Positions 38,136 to 49,700 of a stretch of 64,000 nucleotides of DNA are shown one piece after another. The translations under genes and the position numbers were made by a program. This stretch comes from Nilaparvata lugens. Its lineage: Eukaryota > Arthropoda > Insecta > Hemiptera > Delphacidae. Each line of letters starts with the position of its first letter. Position 1 is the stretch's first letter. The notes beneath the pieces were generated by a model that saw only the letters and a program-made list of their open reading frames with translations, was not told the DNA's origin and searched no databases. The stretch lies in the NCBI RefSeq assembly GCF_014356525.2, contig NC_052508.1, forward strand, positions 47,967,858-48,031,857, given 5' to 3'.

Positions 38136-38729
38136 TCTTGAATAAATTAGATTCAACTTGGGTAGGGATTCAATATTATATATTTCTGAGCACTGGGTGA
38201 AAATTAACATTAATATTGAGTTTCTAAGTTGATGCGATTAAATTCGTGTTTTATTTCCTAAAAACCAAATGACAAATCTTGAAATGGTGAAAAAAGAAAA
38301 ATATTTTCTTGAGAAGAAAAGGTTTCAAGGGAAAAGTTGCTTCCTCATTTAGATATTTTGACTATTCAGGATAAATTCAAATATTATTTATTAATTACAA
38401 ATCACTATGACTTGATTCCAATGTCTTCACGACACCAGTAGTGATTTCCAAACACTGCAAATTTTATTTCAAATATCCATGCCAAGTTCAAACTTTCAAA
38501 ACTTGAACTCTACACTTTTTCGTATGAAGGAGGCCAAGCAAGCCAGCACTCTCTTGTGGAAAATTATGGAGTTTCGGGTTTCCTCAAAAGGGCTCCCTGA
38601 GATATCTTATAAGAAAGAATATCTCAAGGTTTTTCTTTTGAAATTCTTCTTGTAGGCCTGTAGGTTTATGATGCTCGTGAAAAGGCTGATAGCCTACTCT
38701 CTTGCAAAATGTATATTTCTATTACTGAA

Positions 38730-39019
38730 CTAGTAGTTCTGTGAACAGTAGACCTCGCACAGTTATATAAACCGCAGCCTCATCTTATACTGTCCATCTG
38801 AGTAAATCCTGTCTGTATGTCGTGTCGGCGAGATATCGGTGTAAAAACGGCTAATGGCTCTTGGGGTTGGTGTATCAGAAATGTAAACATTAAAAGCTAA
38901 TCTCCTTCAAGACATACTGTCAACAGGACAGCCCGAGTTCAAAGCAGAGAAAGTTTGAGAGACAATAATACTATGTTATTTTAGTTATTAATTGCATGCG
39001 CTATTGCACGCAATCAATA
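38730..39019 (-). mobile_element. dispersed repeat family A, truncated antisense copy (3' half)
   Basis: CTAGTAGTTCTGTGAACAG, GAGATATCGGTGT, ACGGCTAATGGCT and AATTGCATGCG appear in the same order as at 51496-51770. The 5' half is absent; an antisense LINE tail begins at 39020. Confidence 0.65.
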
Positions 39020-39360
39020 GTTCGTTTATTTATTTATTCACAATGGAGACAACGGGTTTCCCCAAATATGTCATCTTAACAATAAAAATTGTACAAATAC
39101 AAAGGAAAAAAGAAAAATAAAGATAAAAATAATACAAACTTATGCAATAATAAATAATACAAACAACGAAAATAGCACCTCATTCAAAAGATTTCAAATA
39201 CTTATGAAAAAGGTAAAAATAGAACAAATTGAGAATTCAAAATTCCAAAACTTATAAAAACTAAATAATATAATAACAAATATTGAACAAAAATTTTATC
39301 AATAATCACATTTTTTAGGAAAAGCCCTTTTCAATCCCTGTCACAGTCATTTATCAACTT
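39020..39360 (-). mobile_element. LINE 3' end, antisense
   Basis: TTTATTTATTTATTCACAAT then GGAGACAACGGG on the plus strand is the reverse of a LINE 3' terminus with an AATAAATAAATA tail. An A-rich noncoding region follows. No reverse-transcriptase sequence is retained. Confidence 0.5.
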
Positions 39361-41280
39361 ACACATTGAAATTACAACCAAAAATGTCCTCAGCTTTTGA
39401 TATGAACTCAGCTGAATATTTTATTGAATGATACTTTTTCCATTCACTCATCCAAGAAAATTAAATTTGTCATTGTATTTCTATCACTGGTTTGGAATTG
39501 ATTCAAATTTAAAATAATTTTTTTTGACTCTCAACAGCTTCATTCAACGATGAATAATTAAATTATTCGTAAATCTCTTTCGGTATCCTAGGAAAAATAA
39601 GAGACAGCATAATCGTAAAAATTATAATAATGAATAAATTGATGTGGCATTGAAGATCATCGAAAATCCTTGACTATAACTAGAGATTCGATTGTTTTCA
39701 AACAATTGGGATAGCAATTAACCTTTTTATCCGTTAACAATTGAAATTAAAAACTTTTCTTACGTACTATAACCTATAAGTATACATCACAGCGGGGATG
39801 GTTTTTTCAACTACTGGTATAAGAGACAACGGGTCTATTAAAAGTAATTCCAACAGTTATCGTGTGCTTTTCACGTCAGGTGAATTTCCTGGTAGCGTGT
39901 TTTTTGGAAGATTTACGATTCTGGTTCATTCACAAAGTTTTTATTCTTGTTTACAGAGCTCGTCCTTGAGCAAATGTAACGATAATTTTTCGGGCATTGT
40001 GTAGAATTACTCGAATTGTCTAGAGTAGCTGCTGCATTTGAATTACTCGCCAGACACGCAATGACCCTCTTCGCCTTGGAATCATTCTGAATACTGAATT
40101 GCGTTTTTTTACAGTATAATGCTCTATTCAGATGCAATGTGCAAACTTCCAGGTGATCTATCATGTTTATTTTGGTAGAAGATACTCTTGTCGAGTTATA
40201 AAGGACATGGTGATAAAGTTATGTGAGAAATGTGATTCATCTAATCTGCTGTCAAGTAGTTTATACTGATTGCCAAGTAGTTTGTACTGGACAACCCAGT
40301 TTGCAAAATTGATTTGAGACACACTTTTGAGTCAAAGTAGTATCCCACGAGAACAGAAACCTTATACAGTAGTTCAGCTTCACCAGAAAAATAAAATCTG
40401 TATAACTGCCATCAGACAAAAGAGTAAAAAATCAGAACCAACTCGAATAGAACTACTACTGTTTCCATTAAATTTTCGATAATTATGGTCCTGGATTTTC
40501 AATTAATGAGTTCTTCTGTGTTCCTGGCATTTCTATCAAAAAAGTATTGTAGATTGTAGATAGTCGTATAGAATATGAATGATGCAATTGGCAACGATTC
40601 TGTAGTAAATATCCTGAAACTCAAAGCTTTTTGGAAACGATACCTAGATTTTAGAAATTGATACCTAGATTCAATAAAACGATACCTAGATACCTTAGAA
40701 TTCCTGAATTTCTCGGAATTTCAAAATCCTTGCAATGTTCTGATTCCTCAGAATCATGATCTCCCTAGAGTCATGAAATGGACGACTACTATTTGGTGTT
40801 GATCCATGATCATGAATATTTCTTCTTTTGGAGTCAAGATTTTGGTTTCTATTTTTATGATTTTATATCTCTGTGAATATAATTATTTTTATAAGTAATA
40901 ATCAATCAAAAATTAAATGAGAATCACGTGATTCATTCTACTATTGTGAATGGTTGACGTGCGATCCATAACAAGTTACCCGATACAATGAGAAATTTGG
41001 ATGTAATAGGTAATCGAACTAGGGGGAGAAGGTTGTCGGAAAACGTGTTTTGAATGGAAAATATGGAATCGTTGAGTTTGAACAGATAGAGGACTGGAGA
41101 GTCACGTTTTCCAATTAGGGCTACAGGGGGTCGTTTAGTTTGCCATTTTCAGAATGTAGAAGTGGAAGGTGACTGGGATTTTTTGGAAACCACTCGCTCA
41201 TCAAATCGACGTAAAATCAGGTGCGCTACAAATTGACGAGTCGATGACATTGGAGAGAGATGGCTCTTGCCATTGAGCTG
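39361..41280. other. AT-rich stretch without a recognised gene
   Basis: Contains a short tandem of GATACCTAGAT (40639-40693). Shadow frames near 39798-40164 overlap on both strands. Confidence 0.45.
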
Positions 41281-42203
41281 CTATCTGATCGGACTGATGA
41301 TGATTTTATAAGCGGAGAGTTTTTGATTGGAACTTTCTGAAAAAAGAGAGGGAATGAGGGAGAAAAGTGAAAAATACGATAAGGGGAATAGAAGAAGTAA
41401 AAAGTTGATTGGAAATACTATATTATTCATTAGGTATTTTTTCATTGAAAGTCGATATAGTATTGTTTTTTTCATGAAAAGAGTGATAAAGTGAATAAAG
41501 TAAAGTTATTTACTTCAAACATGAAGTAATGATGTTTAGACATTCGTAAATACCTTCTAGTATTATGTAACTTCATTATAGAAGAATTGTGGTGGATAAA
41601 TTCAACTTTGAACACTGTATTGAATGATGGATGTTGAATAAGTTACACCATTTTCACTTATTTTGAAATAGTTTCAACTCCAAATACGAAAGAGAACAGG
41701 AGTTGAATTGTTTGATAGAAAAAAGAGGATGAAAAGAGAAACGGGATGAGTCTATTGTAAAAATTACAGGACAGAATAGAAAAGTAAAAACTGTTAAAAG
41801 AGAAGACAACAAAGTGAATGTATTATTGTCGTCAATAACGTACATTCGTGAGAAATCGTGTTGATATTCCTCTTTTATCTTGTTGATATTTTGATCTAAC
41901 TTTCTCAAAGTAGTTAAAACTAATAAAATAATATAAACACTGAGAGAATGCTTTTTTCTCTAGAACTCTTCACTTGCCGATCGCATAGATCTAGATTTTG
42001 TTGTTTCATTACAACCCATGTGTAACTATCAACCAACATCGAGAAACTGTAACAACTACTTAAAATGTTTAAGTAAAATTTAAATTGTGATCAATAGATA
42101 CAACCCATGTGTGCTGAGAATGAGAATTTGTGAATGAGTCTGAGAGAAGATAAAGAAGATGTTGGAAAGGTATGAATTCATGAAAGAATACTAGAAAATA
42201 CGG

Positions 42204-42464
42204 AGAAGAAGGAGAAAAATAAATGGAAGAAGAGAGGTGAGGATATCATATTGGCTATGAAAGAAAAGGAAACCTACGGAGTAAATGGATAAGATTGAGA
42301 GATAAAAGAATAGAGGAGCATAGAGATGAAGATCAATTGATTGATTGGTTGCCTTCATTTTCACCTTGAAGAAAAAACTTAGGGCGCAGCCGCCTCTCTT
42401 CATCTCGACCCTTTTATACAAACCTAATTCGACTACCCCTATAATAAAAATAGATTTCTCTCAT
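42204..42464 (+). repeat. 261-bp direct repeat, copy 1
   Basis: Identical to 42504-42764 except for about six substitutions and no indels, at an exact 300-bp offset. The copy ends in ATAGATTTCTCTCAT, which is followed by an inverted version (42465-42494), forming a long hairpin. A 76-codon minus-strand frame in it is Leu/Phe-rich and not considered a gene. Confidence 0.9.
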
Positions 42465-42503
42465 ATCCAATGAGAGAAATCTATTTTTATTATATTTTTA
42501 AGA

Positions 42504-42764
42504 AGAAGAAGGAGAAAAATAAATGGTAGAAGAGAGGTGAGGATATCATATTGGCTATGAAAGAAAAGGAAACCTACGGAGTAAATGGATAAGATTGAGA
42601 GATAAAAGAATAGAGGAGCGTAGAGATGAAGATCGATTGATTGATTGGTTGCCTTTATTTTCACCTTGAAGAAAAAATTTAGGGCGCAGCCGCCTCTCTT
42701 CATCTCGACCCTTTTATACAAACATAATTCGACTACCCCTATAATAAAAATAGATTTCTCTCAT
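42504..42764 (+). repeat. 261-bp direct repeat, copy 2
   Basis: See copy 1 at 42204-42464. It continues ATTGGATAT at its right edge, the sequence whose inverted form fills 42465-42470 between the copies. Confidence 0.9.
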
Positions 42765-42850
42765 TGGATATATCAATACACCGAAGAAATAGAGAAATGG
42801 AGTTTAAAAAAGAGGTGTTGAAGAGAAAATTTGGGAAAGTAAAAGGAAGA

Positions 42851-45062
42851 GATATTTATAAAAAGTAGAGTGTGGTGTGGCAGCCTCAGCCAGCCTGAGG
42901 GCGCAGAGTTTTGGACGCGACTCAATTCAATTTATTGTCGCAGTAGAATCAACACCGACCTGGCAATTTACGAGGCGCTCACTAAAAAAGAGAGCAAATG
43001 ACTATGCTTTATCCACCATCTAGAAAAGAACTCTATTTAAGAGACATGGTCTGAGAGCTTATTTAATATTTATTCGATATTTACTTACTCACGGTACGCT
43101 TGCATAGTAAACTCTACAACATGCTCTACGGCAAGCTGGTTTAATTCAGCTGTAACTTTATTAGATTGCGTGAGCAGGGGTTTTTCCAGTGGTTAAACTT
43201 GACCTTTTCCTCCTTCTCCGTCTGGTCTGGCTCCCTCGACGAAGTCTTGTTTGTACTTCTTCTTTGCACTCTATTATTCAATTTATTTTGACCAGTACTT
43301 TTTGCCTGGGAGTGAAATTGCTGCTTTGTTTAGAAAACTCGGTTGAAAGAAATTGAAAAAGAAACAGTTTGGTATTTTTCTGGCACAAGGAAAATGATCA
43401 AAACCATTATAGTTCGTACACTGTGGAGCTTCTTGATGTACAGAATAATATTCCAACCAATTCAACTGGATGACACAACCATGCGCTTGGTGAGACTCAA
43501 ACCCATGGCAGGAGTTCTGACAGGAGTTTAAAATGGTGGTTGATGTCTTATCCAACTGCAATATTTCAATCTGTATGAAATTTCAAAACCATGAAAGTCA
43601 GGAACTAAATACTATGTTCCAATTGGATTTGAAGCTACTCTCAAACAATTTCAAATAAACGATCAGTCATTATTCAATGATAAACAAAACAAAGTACGAT
43701 AATTAACTTAGTTTATTTAGTCCATATTACTTGAATCATGCAATGCAAACAATACATAACTAGAAATTCCCAGTAGACTTGAAGATCACACCACCACATG
43801 AAGTTCAAGACCGATGAGCCATAATCTGCACTGTGAGCTATTGGCCATGAATCACCCACTCAACTGTAATCAAACTATCAGGGCTGTGGAAACTGTACTT
43901 GATAAACAAGACCAATAATAGTAACATCAAAAGCAGCGAATAGTACTGCAATATTATGATCGCAATTTCCCAGAATCTCTGCCACTATACTAGACAATGG
44001 GTAATAAATTATCCAGCTAGCAGTAATTCATTGGAATTAGATTCTCGTCTGGAAGCCAGGACACTAGAGATTCCCCATACTGGGTTGCAGGTACCTAATT
44101 GCTTGTACTTGAATATCAACAGCATCGCATGAACATTTGCTAAGTAGATTCATCGATTTATTAGCAGATGCTTTGCTTATTATCATTATTAGGGCATAGT
44201 ACGGGCTCATCATTATGAGAATATGCTTATGAGCATGAACAGAAGCAATAACTTATATCGGTATGTAGTATAATATGCTCTACACCTCTACTGAATAATC
44301 GAGTTCTATTAATACAAAAATAACTAGGAAAATTATGCGGAGAAATTATTATAAATTTTAGTAGGCAACGGTATTATATGAATAATTATGTACAGCACAT
44401 ATCAGACACTTTGGAGTTTTATGTCAAAGACAGATTTGAAAACACTCAAAAACTTATGTTTTCAAGTTTCAAACTAAATTAGGTGCGTATGCCTTAGCCC
44501 TTAAAATTACTGTTTATTATTGTTTTTACCCGGATTGTATTTGTATATGAATGAATGAATAATATGAATAGGTTCCTTATGAATAGGTACTGGTACTTCA
44601 TAGAATATAATTGAAACAAAATTAATTTTATCAATTTCATAGGTAAACCTCTCATAATGAATTGTACTCAACTCATTTAACGAATTCTAATTCAAACTAA
44701 CAGATTTGAATGGGCTCGATACAATTGATTTTATGGTTGACTGAAAAGCAGGAGAATGCTGCTAATGATTCTCACATGTGTATGGCTCCTGTTGATTATT
44801 TAATTTAGGTCAGTGCAGAAAAACCGGTAATTGATTGAGAATCTCTTGGCTATCTGTTAGCTGAGCTGACATCGAGCAGACACCCTTCCAACAAGAAAAC
44901 CGAGAGCGCGGCTCTAATCTAATCGGTACTGTTGGAAACGGTTTTGCGGGAGACTTCGTCTCCCAAAATATACTTGAGTTGAATACGCCACATTGCTAAT
45001 CAATGTTCCAATGGACTTGGCCACTTGGGATGCTCAATAAGTGAAGTGTCGGTGAGCCCCTC
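42851..45062. other. mixed AT-rich stretch without a recognised gene
   Basis: A GC-richer patch lies at 42880-42980. A GGTTTGAGTCTC string on the minus strand near 43500 faintly resembles a polymerase III B box but does not match it fully. A patch at 44800-44960 has mixed composition but no long frame. Confidence 0.4.
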
Positions 45063-45260
45063 TCACTCGATCTCAGGCCCGTTAATGAAGGCCCACTTGA
45101 AGTCTATCTTGAACTGCACCGATTGTTGAGGGTATGCTATCTCCTCTCCTATTGGCTGAAGATAATATTCAGACCTACTTGACCTGATGCTTGGTTTTTG
45201 AAGAGGCTGCTCCAAATTATCCGTGGGATGGAAGCTGGATACTTCAGCTTTGCATACCAC
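45063..45260 (-). CDS. small unidentified ORF or exon, 65 residues
   Basis: The minus-strand frame reads VCKAEVSSFHPTDN, then SEYYLQPIGEEIAYPQQ, then FKIDFKWAFINGPEIE and stop. Its composition is balanced and protein-like, unlike the Leu/Phe/Ile/Ser-rich shadow frames common here. There is no good initiator, but an AAAG before CTGAAG could act as a splice acceptor, making this a terminal exon. No family or partner exon recognised. Confidence 0.25.
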   Translation of the reverse strand: MVCKAEVSSFHPTDNLEQPLQKPSIRSSRSEYYLQPIGEEIAYPQQSVQFKIDFKWAFINGPEIE

Positions 45261-46576
45261 AAATTATTCATAGTTAACAAGGTGGATCTATTTTGTATTG
45301 TCTTATTTGAGATTCATTGTTGTTGCATTATAATTGAATTCATATCATAGGTGAATCATAAAATTATTGTAGTCTCCAGATTGTTGTTTCATTATTAGAA
45401 TCAAAGCGAAAAGTCAAAAGTGCATTGAAAAAAACAATAGATTGAAGGACTCTTGGAGTATATTTGGAGAATAAAGACAACATGGACATGGAATTCATTG
45501 ATTTGATCACTATTTTCTATTATGGAATGATGGGATGGAATCAGAATGAAGATTAACATTGCTAAGGTATATTTAAAACGAAAAATAACACTCTCTTCTA
45601 TTAAATTTCATACACCGTAGAATTGCTCTGAGAATTTTAAGATAAGTGGGTATATTTGTCTGTTTATATGGAAAAATTGATGAATATAATTTTGGTTAAG
45701 ATCACCCAATTATTTTCCCTTTGACTAATCCAAAAATAATCCCATTAGCCTCAATGAGAATGAAAAACATAGATTTAATTTAAAATTACATAGAATTTTC
45801 TCATAGTCTGATCATAGCACTGCCAATTCATTGTGTAAGCAGCTCTTACAAGTTAATTTTGGGAAAATAATAATGAGCGTCTTTGTCTGATCAAATTGAC
45901 AGATAATAAACTATTCTCAGTTACAGCAAATGCTTCCATCCTGTTTGGATGACAAAAATGAACTGAATTGTTACATAATATCGTCCATACAAATGTAAAT
46001 TGTTTCGGTTGCTGTTATAGGATAGCCTACTGTAATAGAATGGGAATTTCAGTACCGTGGGCTGTCTGTTATGTAGTTACAATTTTTAAATACCATCAAG
46101 GAAATGGATGTTCCAAAAAAATTGTTGCCTTTTCCTATAGAATCATTAATGTTGCAATTGTAATAATTATTATCCTCTGTGACTGTAATCCATTGTTTTA
46201 AAAGCAATAATTGTGATTGTTTATTGTTTCCTGGAATCAACAGAGTGTAACAATGAATCAGATTAAAAAATGTCAACCTTTCGTAATGAGATAGTGAGAT
46301 TCTTCTTGTATCAAAAATTCAATAAGGAAAAATAAAATTGGCGTGAGTGATAGATAAATTATTAAACTCCCAATAAATTATTTTATTGAAAAAATAGTTT
46401 GAAGGTATACCGGTGTCGAGTATTGGAAATGGTGATACTTATATTCCTACTCATACAATTTGAGTGTAAGATGCACAGATAATTTTTATTACAGATTTCA
46501 ATATTAATATTTTTTATGAAATAATTATTTGTTTCAATGACTGCGTGAATTAATCTTAACTTTCTATTTGTTATAG
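45261..46576. other. AT-rich sequence upstream of the GTPase gene
   Basis: No repeats or exons recognised. Likely to hold the promoter or upstream noncoding exons of the GTPase gene, but no specific element was identified. Confidence 0.4.
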
Positions 46577-46719
46577 GCTCTGAGTGAAAGTTCACAGAAG
46601 TCATCCTAGGAGACATCACAAGTAACAAAGACTTGCCAATTGAATACATATCTTCAATCAGGAAATTCAGAAACTGTGCTAAATCAAGATAAACGAATGA
46701 AGGAGTTTTCGATTGAGTC
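46577..46719 (+). promoter_or_regulatory. probable 5' UTR part of the GTPase first coding exon
   Basis: A pyrimidine-rich run ending in TTATAG at 46576 could be a splice acceptor, so this leader may begin at 46577 and be joined to noncoding exons upstream. The leader contains short frames ending in stops before the true ATG at 46720, including an in-frame TGA at 46714-46716. The base three before the ATG is a purine. No TATA box or initiator was convincingly located. Confidence 0.4.
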
Positions 46720-49700
46720 ATGTGCGATCAAGAAAGAATTCGACTCGTCATTCTTGGAGGTGAGATCTACATGCTCTTCAATCCAATGTGGAAAACTAAA
46801 TTATTGGGTTGACATCCTATGATAAACAAAGCATAATTACAGTTGCTTTTGTGAATTGGATGAATGAATTATCTATTTGGGTGTTAATGTTAGTTGAGAG
46901 TTTATTAAGTGTCAAGTTTGCAAAACAATAGCACAATATTTGACAAAAAACAACATTGAACTTAAATTATTCTCTTATGTTCAAGGATGTGTTGATGACA
47001 ATTGAAGAAAAGTTTTAATTGAACAACAACAATAATAGATTACTACGGTAGGTTACATTTATGGAATCCTCAAAGTTGAAAAAATCTTCAACTGGTTCTT
47101 AACTTCTCAATTATCAATCAAAATTGAAATTGAGTAATTCATTTTTGCCAAAAATTATGTACAGTATGTAGGTATTCTTTCATAACTTCCAATAAACGGT
47201 ACAGGAACAGTTCATTAGATACCTACTTATTTTATTTCAAAAGCTATTTGAGTACTGGATAACTTACAAGGTGGTGCTCTGCAAATAAGCTTGAAGTCAA
47301 TATAGGCAAGACAACCTTCATTGAATTCTCAATCCACAGACTTCCTGTGAATCAGTTGGAGTTTGAGGTTGAGGCAAAAGAGTTACTACCCTCTAATGCA
47401 ACGGATTTTTTGGCGGGTTCTGTGGATCAGGGATTAACATGGTCCTCTCATGTTCAATCTCTTTCTAGGAGATTAAACTCAGCTGTGTATGCAATGTCCA
47501 GGCTCAGGAGGGTATTAGTTCATGAGGCAGTGATCTCCGCTTACTATGGATATTATGAGTCATTACTGTCTTATGGGATATTGCTGTGGGGAGGATCAAG
47601 ATTCTCTGCCTCTATCTTCCGTGCCCAAAAGAGAGTCCTAAGAATCATATTTAAAAAGCCACCCCGTTTCTCGTGTAGATCGCTGTTCAAAGATAATAGA
47701 ATTTTGACGGTTCCTAGTCTCTATTTGTACCATCTGGCAATCTTTGCTTATAAAATGAAATATGTGTTGTGATCAACACAATACAAGATACAGGGGCTTA
47801 GTCAGAGTTGAACAGCACATGGCAGGGTTTTATGAGCACAACCCAAATTACATTGGCAAAAAAATGTTCAACTGTTTACCCCAGAATATTAAAGCTGCCC
47901 AAACCCTAAACTCTTCCAAGACTAATCTAAAATGGTGGCTATTAGAGAAATGTTTTTATGGGTGGCGAAGTATCTTCGACCATTGAATACGTTGCATTAG
48001 TTATAAATGTTCTATGGTCTTAGATATAGGTTATTTGTTATTTTGTTATTTGTGTTATGATGAACAAAATTGTTTTATTATGTACAAAATTGTTGTGTTT
48101 TGTGTCAATATCTTGTTTTCTCTTTATTGTATGACTATTGTCGATATGGTGCTTGCCACTATCCATGACTGTATAATAAACCAATAAACCAAAACTTGAG
48201 TAGCACCATAGGACGGATAATTGAAATTTTCATGAGGATTTTGAATTTACCGAGGATGGACATACATATTCTCATTGCTATTGATTAAATAATTCTAATT
48301 TGATAATTGAAACAAATTTAGGCTATCCAATTTGTGATTCAAATTTTACGTAACTATAAAAGTCTAACCAAACAGTAGGGCATTCTCCAAATGACTCTAA
48401 TAATATTAGGAATAGAGTAGCATGGTACGGTACTGTACTATACCTATGTCTCCAAGGTAGTAAAATGTCTAAGAAAGCCGTACAAGGTATTATTGGAATA
48501 TAATATATAAAAAACGGTGGACTTTCTAGATATATACCACACATTTGAAATAACGAGAATATTTCAATAATGCATGATACACTTCATTGAAGATTGTGTT
48601 ATACATATTTTCTCTTTTCCTGAATAGCATTTGATTAGAATTGATTCATTGCAATTTCTATTTTGATGCTTTCAGGACCAGGAGTTGGGAAAAGCTGTAT
48701 TGTTAAAAGATTTCTTTTCAATACATTTACCGACCGTTACCGCAGCACTGTCGAGGATCTATACAACAGGGAGTTTGATCTAGGACCAGTCACAATAAAG
48801 GTTTGATTGGCAACCACTCTCGTTGACGAATTTTTCAATATTCTGTAATAATTATACTAGGCTGAATATCAACTAAATGTTGATTACATTTTTTACTGGT
48901 ACCTCAACTGGCCGGCAGGCTCTCTTCGCTCGCCTTATCCGACTAGCCAGGGGACTCTGCCCCCTTGACCCCCGGCTGGAAATCCAGAAATAGGATCGCT
49001 TTCGCTTATTTCGCTCGCCTGCATTTTCCATTTGAGCTTAGCCCACTTCCTTCCATAAAAAGTCAAAAGAGACTTTCAGGCTCGATTCAATCACCAGTTT
49101 TCTTTGAATTATGTAGTGCATAGTTGCAAAAATATTTATTTTCATCAGAATTAATAAATATTCAGTTATTTCTCAATTACAGACTTGGTAAGGATATTAA
49201 CATAATTATTGTATTTCAGTATAATAGTTCTTTGAAATTTGAAACAGGAATGATGATATGGAGAACTTAACTTAACAAACATCCATATCTAACCTTATCA
49301 AGTATGAATTTGCTTGCGAAATTTATAAAAATGCAATAAAAACTTCAGAAAAGAAACCCTCTAAAAACTTCCTGGGGAAAGGAGACTTCCTTGGAAAACG
49401 CAGTTATAGCGCCCATATTGGGCGTATCTTTTAAGTCCTCTCACGACAAAATTTCTAGACCCTCTAGCTAAACTCCTGTACCAAGTTTAATCATTTTCTC
49501 TTAATTGATTTTTGAAAAATGTGAGAAAACGCACAAAAACGCTAGGGAACGCAAGGAAAATGCAGTAAAACCGCCCACAATATCTTACGCGTAATTCTGT
49601 ATTCCTTTCAAGACAATATTTCTAGACCATTGCTAAACTTCTGTACCAAATCTGAACATGATCTGTCAATCAGTTCTTCAGAAAGAGTAGAAAACACAGG

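Larger units (their letters stand above)
41281..42850 (+). other. purine-rich plus strand tract
   Basis: Repeated AGAGAGGGAATGAGGGAG, GAAAAAAGAGGATG and GAAGAAGGAGAAAAATAAAT runs give a strong A+G bias on the plus strand for roughly 1.5 kb. Minus-strand frames here are therefore Phe/Leu/Ser/Ile-rich and probably not genes. It contains the duplicated 261-bp block. Confidence 0.6.

Noticed and set aside
38510..38660. Short plus-strand frame beginning MKEAKQASTLLWKIM
   Set aside because: About 43 codons, no family, and no splice context; treated as chance.
42191..42721. Duplicated minus-strand frame of 76-86 codons
   Set aside because: Leu/Phe/Ile/Ser-rich translation of a purine-rich tract. 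Its repetition follows from the 261-bp DNA duplication, and there is no family match.
43283..43561. SINE or cysteine-rich peptide on the minus strand
   Set aside because: The B-box-like GGTTTGAGTCTC has a mismatch at an important base and the peptide has no known pattern.
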